Positions 8,588 through 14,331 of a stretch of 17,989 bases of DNA are shown piece by piece (the first letter of the stretch is position 1; every line of letters begins with the position of its first letter). The stretch covers positions 1-17,989 of the forward strand of contig USIG01000024.1 in the NCBI GenBank assembly GCA_900554685.1, read 5' to 3'. The DNA comes from an uncultured Cryptobacterium sp. (GTDB lineage: Bacteria > Actinomycetota > Coriobacteriia > Coriobacteriales > Eggerthellaceae). The position numbers and the translations under genes are program-made. The notes beneath the pieces were generated by a model. The model saw only the letters and a program-made list of their open reading frames with translations, was not told where the DNA came from and searched no databases.

Positions 8588-8612
8588 TTGTATACAATGC
8601 AAATACTTGCAT
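8588..8612. repeat. Adjacent palindromes before hom
   Basis: TTGTATACAA (8588-8597) is a perfect 10-base palindrome. It is joined directly to ATGCAA-ATAC-TTGCAT (8597-8612). Such paired dyads next to a gene start can be regulator sites. No canonical promoter was recognised around them. Confidence 0.35.
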
Positions 8613-8712
8613 GGAAGACCCGTAAGAAAGAGAACCTGTAGCGGTGCTTCAAGAAAGTATCTTTAGCTTTTTCTTATCGGGTGGTCCTGTATCACGTAGA
8701 AAGGACTTATAC

Positions 8713-9999
8713 ATGGCTGTCAAGATTGGCTTGGTTGGAACGGGCACGGTTGGCGGCGGTTGCCTTGATATTTTGAGCAACCACAAGCAAGATTTTCTCC
8801 GCCATTTTGGTATTGATCTTGAATTGGCTCGCGTATGCTCGCGTAATCCTCAGCCAGCAATTTCACGTGGCTTACAGGATATCTTTACCCAGGATTATCA
8901 CGACATCATCAATGACCCCGAAATCGATATCGTCGTTGAGCTTATTGGTGGAACAGGAATCGCCAAAGAAGTAATCAAGGATGCCCTCTCTGCAGGAAAA
9001 CAGGTGGTTACGGCCAATAAAGCCATCATGGCTTCCGTTGGCGAAGAGATCATGAGCCTTGCAGAAGAAAAAGGCGTAGAAATTGCTTTTGAAGCAAGTG
9101 TTGGTGGCGGTATTCCTATTATTGATCCGCTCAAACATTCTCTTATTGCAAATCAAATCGATTCCATTATGGGCATTGTTAATGGCACCACAAACTACAT
9201 GCTGACCCGCATGGATGAAGATGGCCTTGATTACGATGCAGCACTTAAAGAAGCGCAGGAGCGTGGTTTTGCCGAAGCGGACCCAACGGCAGATGTTGAT
9301 GGTCTTGATGCGGCGGCAAAGATAGCTATTCTGGCTTCTATTGCATTTAATTCTCGAGTAACTATGGACCAGGTCTATACCGAAGGTATTCGTCGAATTT
9401 CTCCTGTTGATTTGGCGATGGCGCATGATTCTGGTTACGTGGTAAAACTTGTGGCTCATGCTCGTCGTACCGAAAAAGGTATTGACGTTCGCGTACATCC
9501 TACGATGATTCCTGAAGATCATCAGCTGGCTACCGTAAATGGGGTATTCAATGCAATCTTTGTCGAAGGAGATGCTGTTGGACAAACTATGTTCTTCGGT
9601 GAAGGTGCAGGTGCTGGTCCTGCAGCAAGTGCGGTAATGGGTGATGTTCTTGAGGTGGCGCGTCATGTCCAAATGGGTATCAAGCCTATTGTGGGCTGTA
9701 CGTGCACTGATCACATTCCTCTTATCTCCATGGAGGAACTTCATACGAAATACTACATTCGCTTTGTTGTGGCAGACCGTCCTGGTGTATTAGCAGCAGC
9801 AGCTGATATTTTCTCCAACAATGGTGTTTCGGTTCGCACGGTTACCCAACGTGGCACTGCAGCACGTGAAGATGTGGATTTGGTTTTTGTAACCCACACC
9901 GCAGAAGAGCGCAGCGTCCGCAAGGCAATCGATGAAATTCTTGCCCTTGAGGGAGTGGTAACAGGAGGCGAACCTTCCGTAATTCGAGTTCAAGGCTAG
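8713..9999 (+). CDS. hom: Homoserine dehydrogenase with C-terminal ACT domain
   Basis: The 428-residue protein reduces aspartate semialdehyde to homoserine with NAD(P)H, the branch point to threonine and methionine. Residues 1-130 form the nucleotide-binding domain, with GLVGTGTVGGG at 6-16 and TANKAIMA at 100-107. The catalytic domain has GIVNGTTNYML (154-164) and ADPTADVDGLDAAAKI (189-204), with Lys203 as the probable catalytic residue. A C-terminal ACT domain (about 345-425) starts at YYIRFVVADRPGVL and probably senses threonine for feedback inhibition, as in monofunctional Gram-positive enzymes. I chose the ATG at 713 bases into this 8-kb block (8713), preceded by AAAGGAC, over an upstream GTG at 8644 that would add 23 non-conserved residues. 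It faces metA, whose product uses homoserine. Confidence 0.96.
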   Translation: MAVKIGLVGTGTVGGGCLDILSNHKQDFLRHFGIDLELARVCSRNPQPAISRGLQDIFTQDYHDIINDPEIDIVVELIGGTGIAKEVIKDALSAGKQVVTANKAIMASVGEEIMSLAEEKGVEIAFEASVGGGIPIIDPLKHSLIANQIDSIMGIVNGTTNYMLTRMDEDGLDYDAALKEAQERGFAEADPTADVDGLDAAAKIAILASIAFNSRVTMDQVYTEGIRRISPVDLAMAHDSGYVVKLVAHARRTEKGIDVRVHPTMIPEDHQLATVNGVFNAIFVEGDAVGQTMFFGEGAGAGPAASAVMGDVLEVARHVQMGIKPIVGCTCTDHIPLISMEELHTKYYIRFVVADRPGVLAAAADIFSNNGVSVRTVTQRGTAAREDVDLVFVTHTAEERSVRKAIDEILALEGVVTGGEPSVIRVQG

Positions 10000-10017
10000 T
10001 TGGGAGCTGGCTTATTG

Positions 10018-10047
10018 AAAAAGCAGCTGGTTGAAAAGCAACCAGCT
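10018..10047 (-). terminator. Intrinsic terminator of metA, nested in a larger convergent hairpin
   Basis: AGCTGGTTG (10025-10033) and CAACCAGCT (10039-10047) pair perfectly around an AAAAG loop. On the minus strand the hairpin is followed by GCTTTTTC (T-run at 10018-10022), making a standard terminator that overlaps the metA stop codon. An outer stem, TGGGAGC (10001-10007) with GCTCCCA (10053-10059), surrounds it and may help stop hom transcription from the other side. Confidence 0.78.
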
Positions 10048-10969
10048 AGTGGGCTCCCACCTGCTTGATATCGTAAGGCGTTGCCTGGTAGACATAATAG
10101 TTAAGCCAATTGGTGTAGAGCAGTTGTGCGGCGGCGCGCCAATTTGAAACCGGACGCTTGCTGGGATCGTCGTTAGGGAAGTAGTGTTTTGGAAGGACAG
10201 GATTCAGTCCTTTTTTCACATCGCGGAAGTATTCGTTTGCCAGCGTGTCGGTATCGTATTCGGGGTGTCCGAATACGAAGAAATGACGAGAGTTGGTACT
10301 TTTTGCGATAAAGACACCTGCTTCATCTGATACCGCAATAAGCTCTAGGTCCTGCTTTGCGGCAATGTCTTCTGCCTTTACACCGGTATAACGAGAATGA
10401 GGCGCATAGACTACGTCATCAAAACCTCTTACGAGAGGAGAGCTTGGCTTTAGGATGTGATGCTCAAACACTCCCGTCATTTTTTCGGGGAGAAGGTGCT
10501 TTTCAACACCGTAGTGATAGTAAATTCCTGCTTGGGCACCCCAGCACAAATACAGGGTAGAAAACACATTTGTCTTTGCCCATTCAAAGATTTTGCAAAG
10601 CTCAGGCCAGTAGTCCACCTCTTCGAATTTCATCTTTTCGACAGGAGCGCCTGTGATAATCATGCCGTCATAGTGCTTGTCTTGAATGTCTTCCAGACTT
10701 ACGTAGAACGACTTTAAGTGCTCGGCGGGCACGTGTGACGAGTGATGAGTGACAGTTTGTAAAAGATCAATATCTACCTGAAGTGGGGTGTTGGAAAGCT
10801 TTCGCAATATCTGTGTTTCGGTTTCTATTTTGAGGGGCATCAGGTTCAAGATGAGAACTTTTAGGGGACGAATATCCTGATGAATGGCGCGATGCTCGGT
10901 CATTACGAAGATGTTTTCGCTTTCAAGTACCCCTGTTGCAGGAAGGGTATCAGGAATTCTGATAGGCAT
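10046..10969 (-). CDS. metA: Homoserine O-acetyltransferase (MetA family)
   Basis: The 307-residue protein belongs to the MetA (homoserine O-acyltransferase) family that activates homoserine for methionine synthesis. The catalytic Cys142 in YLCWGAQA and the His235 and Glu237 of FGHPEYD stand at exactly the family positions, counted from MPIRIPDTLP. Residue 111 in GAPVEKM is Glu. In this family Glu111 goes with acetyl-CoA and Gly111 with succinyl-CoA, so the product is predicted to be O-acetylhomoserine despite the common label succinyltransferase. The ATG at 10969 has an AAGGAG site. A longer frame to 11014 adds 15 residues without family similarity. The gene converges on hom and is divergent from metY, which uses O-acetylhomoserine. 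Confidence 0.95.
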   Translation of the reverse strand: MPIRIPDTLPATGVLESENIFVMTEHRAIHQDIRPLKVLILNLMPLKIETETQILRKLSNTPLQVDIDLLQTVTHHSSHVPAEHLKSFYVSLEDIQDKHYDGMIITGAPVEKMKFEEVDYWPELCKIFEWAKTNVFSTLYLCWGAQAGIYYHYGVEKHLLPEKMTGVFEHHILKPSSPLVRGFDDVVYAPHSRYTGVKAEDIAAKQDLELIAVSDEAGVFIAKSTNSRHFFVFGHPEYDTDTLANEYFRDVKKGLNPVLPKHYFPNDDPSKRPVSNWRAAAQLLYTNWLNYYVYQATPYDIKQVGAH

Positions 10970-11073
10970 GAAGTGCTCCTTATTCGCTATGAGTAGAACG
11001 GGCAATACAAACATGATCAGGAAAAGTGTTGTGCGTTGCCTGTTCAGTAGAAAGACCTATAGATTGTGTCTTG

Positions 11074-11102
11074 ATTGTACGCGACAAAACCTGTCGTTGC
11101 CA
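11074..11102 (-). promoter_or_regulatory. Candidate metA promoter with dyad in the spacer
   Basis: On the minus strand, TGGCAA (11097-11102) and TACAAT (11074-11079) are 17 bases apart. The spacer contains the inverted repeat CGACA-AAACC-TGTCG (plus-strand 11082-11096), placed where a bound repressor would block RNA polymerase. Transcription would start near 11067, giving a leader of about 100 bases. Confidence 0.38.
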
Positions 11103-11164
11103 TGCTGACCTGCTACTCTATAGCTGGTTATAGAAAAATACTTTCGCCTGAAATGAACAGGTAA

Positions 11165-11193
11165 CCAAAACGCGTAAGGACGCGCTCTATAAT
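11165..11193 (+). promoter_or_regulatory. Candidate metY promoter with dyad in the spacer
   Basis: A perfect -10 box TATAAT lies at 11188-11193. At the matching -35 position only CCAAAA (11165-11170) is found, so activation or a weak basal level is likely. The spacer holds CGCGT-AAGG-ACGCG (11171-11184). Together with the metA promoter it occupies the 325-bp divergent region 10970-11294, which otherwise contains only a hexamer repeat. I found no SAM riboswitch fold there. Confidence 0.5.
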
Positions 11194-11207
11194 CTCAAGA
11201 CATACGT

Positions 11208-11237
11208 TAGAACTAGAACTAAAACTAAAACTAAAAC
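11208..11237 (+). repeat. Five tandem TARAAC hexamers in the metY leader
   Basis: The hexamer runs TAGAAC, TAGAAC, TAAAAC, TAAAAC, TAAAAC without gaps. It starts about 8 bases after the expected metY transcription start and ends 57 bases before the start codon. Slippage could change the copy number and the leader length, or the array could bind a protein or RNA-binding factor. Confidence 0.8.
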
Positions 11238-11294
11238 GCTTCATCTTCTATTACGCATACAACGCAACAGAGATAGCAGATCAAAGGAGAAAGC

Positions 11295-12575
11295 ATGACG
11301 CAGTCAATTAGTACCATTTGCGTGCAAGGCGGTTATCATCCTGGTGATGGTGATCCTCGTCAGGTGCCAATCTATCAAAGCACCACCTGGAAATATGATA
11401 CGAGTGAGCACATGGGCAAGTTGTTTGACCTGGAAGAGTCGGGCTATTTTTACACGCGCCTCCAAAATCCCACCAACGACTATGTCGCCAATAAAATCTG
11501 CGAGCTTGAAGGCGGAACAGCAGCAATGCTTACCTCGTCTGGCCAGGCGGCTAACTTCTTCGCGGTGTTTAATATTGCTGGCAATGGCGATCATGTCGTG
11601 TGTTCGTCGGCTATTTATGGCGGTACCTATAACTTATTTGCGCACACGATGGCACGTATGGGTCTTGAGTGTACCTTCGTTACTCCTGATTGTTCGGATG
11701 AAGAACTGCAGGCGGCTTTCCGTCCTAACACCAAGGCGGTCTTTGGAGAAACTATCGCTAATCCTGCTCTTTCAGTGCTTGATATTGAGCGTTTTGCTAA
11801 GGCGGCGCACGAACATGGTGTGCCTTTGATTGTGGATAACACCTTCCCAACTCCGGTAAATTGTCGTCCTATTGAATGGGGTGCAGACATTGTCACCCAC
11901 TCTACAACCAAGTACATGGATGGTCATGGCTGTGGGGTAGGCGGCTGCATCGTTGATTCTGGTAAGTTTGACTGGAATAAGTATGCCGACAAATTCCCTG
12001 GTCTTACTACGCCTGACGAAAGCTATCATGGCGTGGTTTACACAGAGCGTTTTGGCCTTGAGGGAGCCTTTATTACGAAGGCAACCGCTCAGCTGATGCG
12101 TGATTTTGGTTCTATCCAATCACCTCAGAATGCGTTTTTGCTGAACATGGGGCTGGAAAGCTTACATGTTCGTATGGCTCAGCATGTAAAGAATGGCCAG
12201 GCAGTAGCAGAATATTTGCAGGCACATCCTAAGGTATCGTGGGTTCGCTATAGCGGATTGCCAGGTGATGAGTACTATGAGCTTGCTCAAAAGTATCTGC
12301 CCAATGGTGGTTGCGGCGTTGTAAGCTTTGGTGTTGCAGGTGGTCGTGCTGGTGCGGAAACCTTTATGAAGAATTTGAAGCTTGCCCAAATTGCCACCCA
12401 TGTTGCCGATGCTCGTACGTGTGTCTTGCACCCAGCTAATGCAACCCATCGTCAGATGAACGACGAAGAATTGAAGGCAGCGGGTATCAGCCCAGACTTG
12501 ATTCGTCTTTCCTGTGGTATTGAGGCAACTGAAGATTTGATTGCCGATATTGATCAGGCATTGGCTGCTGTGTAG
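11295..12575 (+). CDS. metY: O-acetylhomoserine sulfhydrylase
   Basis: The 426-residue protein is a Cys/Met-metabolism PLP enzyme of fold type I. It most resembles MetY, which joins O-acetylhomoserine and sulfide to homocysteine and acetate. Motifs in order are YQSTTW (27-32), YTRLQNPT (53-60), SSGQAA (81-86), the PLP-stacking tyrosine in SSAIYGGTY (about 108), VDNTF with Asp181, and the PLP lysine Lys206 in HSTTKYMDGHG. The length of about 425-430 favours MetY over the shorter cystathionine synthases and lyases (about 380-400). An AAAGGAGA site precedes the ATG. Divergence from an acetyl-type metA supports direct sulfhydrylation. It ends about 150 bases before a strong terminator. Confidence 0.94.
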   Translation: MTQSISTICVQGGYHPGDGDPRQVPIYQSTTWKYDTSEHMGKLFDLEESGYFYTRLQNPTNDYVANKICELEGGTAAMLTSSGQAANFFAVFNIAGNGDHVVCSSAIYGGTYNLFAHTMARMGLECTFVTPDCSDEELQAAFRPNTKAVFGETIANPALSVLDIERFAKAAHEHGVPLIVDNTFPTPVNCRPIEWGADIVTHSTTKYMDGHGCGVGGCIVDSGKFDWNKYADKFPGLTTPDESYHGVVYTERFGLEGAFITKATAQLMRDFGSIQSPQNAFLLNMGLESLHVRMAQHVKNGQAVAEYLQAHPKVSWVRYSGLPGDEYYELAQKYLPNGGCGVVSFGVAGGRAGAETFMKNLKLAQIATHVADARTCVLHPANATHRQMNDEELKAAGISPDLIRLSCGIEATEDLIADIDQALAAV

Positions 12576-12725
12576 ATGCACCAATGAAGTCATACGGTGC
12601 AATGTAGGCCACTAATATGACGAGATGAGTGCCCATGTAAGTTCATTTAATTGGTATAAGGAATTTGCACAAGCGCAGAAGTGCGAGCTCGTCAAAGCAA
12701 CTCAAATAAGAAAGACACCATATAT

Positions 12726-12759
12726 AAGCGTCTGAAGAGTAATTCTTCGGACGCTTTTT
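12726..12759 (+). terminator. Rho-independent terminator after metY
   Basis: AAGCGTCTGAAGA (12726-12738) pairs with TCTTCGGACGCTT (12744-12756) through 13 base pairs with one U-G, closes a 5-base loop, and is followed by a T-run to 12759. It lies 150 bases after the metY stop. The stretch between holds only a TGCACC/GGTGCA pair (12577-12601) and no gene that I can see. Confidence 0.92.
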
Positions 12760-12771
12760 GATGTATGGGGA

Positions 12772-12802
12772 TTGAGACAATCAGACGATAAGGTGGTATA
12801 GC
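12772..12802 (+). promoter_or_regulatory. Candidate promoter of the serine recombinase
   Basis: TTGAGA (12772-12777) and an extended -10 TGG-TATAGC (TATAGC at 12797-12802) are 19 bases apart. Transcription would start near 12809 and leave a leader of about 145 bases before the recombinase ATG. Confidence 0.38.
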
Positions 12803-12812
12803 CCGATAAGGT
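12786..12812 (+). repeat. Direct repeat CGATAAGGT flanking the -10 box
   Basis: The 9-mer CGATAAGGT occurs at 12786-12794 and again at 12804-12812, 18 bases apart start to start, on either side of the candidate -10 box. Two same-orientation sites straddling a promoter suggest regulator binding, possibly by the recombinase itself. Confidence 0.5.
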
Positions 12813-12837
12813 TCACTGGGAGTCTTTAGAGGGGGGT

Positions 12838-12882
12838 ATGAAAGTTTGGGCTTTGTTTTCTACCGGAGTGCCAGAAGAGTAG
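12838..12882 (+). CDS. Possible 14-residue upstream peptide
   Basis: An ATG at 12838, placed two bases after GAGGGGGG, opens 14 codons (MKVWALFSTGVPEE) ending in TAG in the leader of the recombinase gene. It is not in frame with the recombinase and matches no family I know. It could influence leader structure or be chance. Confidence 0.22.
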   Translation: MKVWALFSTGVPEE

Positions 12883-12953
12883 AACTTTCTGGATTGAATC
12901 CTGGTAGAGTGCCTATTTTCTATTGTTCAGATAGTGAATTAAAGGAGAAAAGC

Positions 12954-13556
12954 ATGGCAGAGTATGGGTACGCTCGTGTATCGAGCAGAGATCAAAACCT
13001 TGATCGTCAACTAGATGCGCTCAAGGTTTTTCCAATACCAGAAAGAAGGATATATGCCGACAAGGCAACAGGTGCAAGTTTCGATAGACCGTATTATCAA
13101 AGGCTTATGAGGAGGCTCACCGCAGGAGATGTGCTAGTTATCACAAGTGTTGACAGATTGGGGCGAAATTATACTGAGATTATTGAGCAATGGCATTATT
13201 TAACTCATCGTCGCGGCGTTAGCATTGTAGTGTTAGATATGCCTTTACTTGATACTCGTCCATCCAACAATGTCGTCAGTGGAGTGACGGGCGCATTTAT
13301 TTCTGATCTGGTATTACAGCTTCTTTCTTATGTGGCTCAAATCGAGCGAGAAAATATTAGGCAGCGTCAAGCAGAAGGAATTGCTGCAGCGCAGGCACGT
13401 GGGAAGAAGTTTGGAAGGCCACCTAAAGCAAAGCCTCAAGATTACTCTTTAATAAGAAGCAGGTATGAAACAGGAGAGATTTCAAAAACCTATGCCGCGA
13501 AGTGCTTAGGGGTAAGTCGTATCACTTTTGACAAATGGCGTAATGAGGACAAATAG
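12954..13556 (+). CDS. Serine site-specific recombinase (resolvase/invertase type)
   Basis: The 200-residue protein is a small serine recombinase with the N-terminal catalytic domain and C-terminal helix-turn-helix of Hin and gamma-delta resolvase. The nucleophile is Ser10 in YARVSSRDQN. Arg8, Arg68 and Arg71 (DRLGR) complete the active site. The long helix after about residue 115 (ISDLVLQLLSYVAQIEREN) is the dimer/tetramer helix. A GKKFGRP linker (150-156) leads to the DNA-binding domain (about 163-195). I chose the ATG at 12954, which has AAAGGAG in front; a frame from 12846 lacks similarity. It is not IS607-like, because the HTH is at the C-terminus. Its place between a metabolic operon and a polysaccharide operon suggests a DNA-inversion switch or remnant of a mobile element. 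Its recombination sites are not proven. Confidence 0.94.
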   Translation: MAEYGYARVSSRDQNLDRQLDALKVFPIPERRIYADKATGASFDRPYYQRLMRRLTAGDVLVITSVDRLGRNYTEIIEQWHYLTHRRGVSIVVLDMPLLDTRPSNNVVSGVTGAFISDLVLQLLSYVAQIERENIRQRQAEGIAAAQARGKKFGRPPKAKPQDYSLIRSRYETGEISKTYAAKCLGVSRITFDKWRNEDK

Positions 13557-13674
13557 TTCTTGTAAATCTATTCACGGTAGTACCCAGTCATAAGTGCACA
13601 AATATGTGTCATATGAGGAAAATGTTGGTAAGAAATGTCGAACTTTTGTTAACGTTCGTGTTAAGGTGAGCTGG

Positions 13675-13680
13675 TACTAA
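13675..13680 (+). promoter_or_regulatory. Candidate extended -10 upstream of the polysaccharide locus
   Basis: TGG-TACTAA is an extended -10 box at 13672-13680. No good -35 box is present; AACGTT or ACGTTC at about 13651-13657 occupy the position. If used, it would transcribe a leader of about 90 bases that ends in the hairpin at 13775. The rest of the 355-bp gap 13557-13911 has small dyads (ATATG-TGT-CATAT at 13602-13614 and CCTGAAA-GAG-TTTCTGG at 13731-13747) and no gene that I can support. Confidence 0.28.
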
Positions 13681-13774
13681 GTCACTGCATAGAAAATTTG
13701 CGGTTTCGCCTGGGGATATTTAAGAAATTACCTGAAAGAGTTTCTGGTATTGCAAGCGGAAAATAGGCAGTAAT

Positions 13775-13801
13775 AAAAGTCGGCTTTTCTAACCGGCTTT
13801 T
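13775..13801 (+). terminator. Terminator hairpin before the HTH gene
   Basis: AAAAGTCGG (13775-13783) pairs with CCGGCTTTT (13793-13801) through 9 base pairs with one U-G around a 9-base loop. The TTTT is part of the stem's 3' arm. It may end recombinase transcription 220 bases after its stop codon, or act as a leader attenuator for the downstream operon. Confidence 0.62.
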
Positions 13802-13911
13802 CAAAAAAGTTGAAGCTCTTATTCAGATAGCAGATAAAGATTCTCGAGCGAGCCCGCATCAATTTTCTAGTGCTGTTCAGGCGTTTTGCTTATTTAGGTG
13901 GAGAAATTGCT

Positions 13912-14244
13912 ATGTATTGGAGCAAGGAAACTAGGCGTAAGGCTGCTGATCTTTTTGAGCAGGGCTACGGATACAAAGCGGTTTCTACTGAGCTTGGCGT
14001 AAATAGAGAAACCATGCGCGATTGGTCTTATACCTGGAGAGCATTGGGTAGCGATGCGCTTTGCGGAGTAGATGCTTCAAAGGAGTCCTATTCCCCAGAC
14101 ATTAAGCTAGCTGCCGTAAAAGACAGAGAGCAGGGAGTTTCAGTCGTTGAAGTGATGCAACGCTACGGAATCCTTAATCGAAACCGAATTAAAGGATGGT
14201 GTGCGTTGTACCGCGAAAAGGGCGCGAGTGCATTCAAACGTTAA
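13912..14244 (+). CDS. Double helix-turn-helix protein, IS150 OrfA-like (truncated or domesticated)
   Basis: The 110-residue protein consists of two HTH units. The first is at about 4-46, with LFEQGYGYKAVSTELGV; the second is at about 60-105, with VKDREQGVSVVEVMQRYGI. Both end in a W...LYRE/TWRA-type recognition helix. This matches the N-terminal two-thirds of OrfA (InsJ) of IS150/IS3-family elements. The C-terminal coiled part is missing and no OrfB integrase frame follows. It is therefore either a transposase remnant or a DNA-binding protein in its own right. The ATG at 13912 has GGTGGAG in front and the frame is intact. It is 87 bases upstream of the LCP gene in the same direction, so a regulatory role in the polysaccharide locus is possible but is inference. 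Confidence 0.72.
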   Translation: MYWSKETRRKAADLFEQGYGYKAVSTELGVNRETMRDWSYTWRALGSDALCGVDASKESYSPDIKLAAVKDREQGVSVVEVMQRYGILNRNRIKGWCALYREKGASAFKR

Positions 14245-14283
14245 CGAAACTGGACTTCGCTGCGTTGTTTGTGGCTTTGAATG

Positions 14284-14312
14284 TTGGTTTAAGACATAGA
14301 TTTGCATATTGA
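14284..14312 (+). promoter_or_regulatory. Candidate promoter of the polysaccharide operon
   Basis: TTGGTT (14284-14289) and TATTGA (14307-14312) are separated by 17 bases. Transcription would begin near 14319. That excludes the TTG at 14302 as the LCP start and leaves the TTG at 14332. Confidence 0.33.
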
Positions 14313-14331
14313 AGGAATTGTTTTACTAGTT

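Larger units (their letters stand above)
13644..14249. repeat. Weak inverted repeat bracketing the leader and the HTH gene
   Basis: A 15-base element at 13644-13658 (TTTTGTTAACGTTCG) has an inverted copy at 14235-14249 with 13 of 15 matches. The pair brackets about 600 bp containing the candidate promoter, terminator and HTH gene. The shared perfect core is only 9 bases, which could arise by chance in a comparison of this size. It is recorded as a candidate recombination-site pair only. Confidence 0.18.

Noticed and set aside
8872..9744. Long 290-codon open frame on the minus strand
   Set aside because: It lies wholly inside hom, whose motifs are intact along the same stretch, and its product shows no recognisable domain; it is a shadow frame.
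11194..11294. SAM riboswitch or T-box before metY
   Set aside because: The leader of about 95 bases is dominated by the hexamer repeat, with no multi-helix fold or terminator before the start codon.
12954..13556. Recombinase as TnpA of an IS607-type element
   Set aside because: IS607 TnpA has its DNA-binding domain at the N-terminus and a tnpB partner; here the HTH is C-terminal and no tnpB is present.
13912..14244. Complete IS3/IS150 insertion sequence
   Set aside because: No OrfB integrase frame, no A-rich frameshift site and no convincing terminal inverted repeats; only the double HTH part of OrfA is present.
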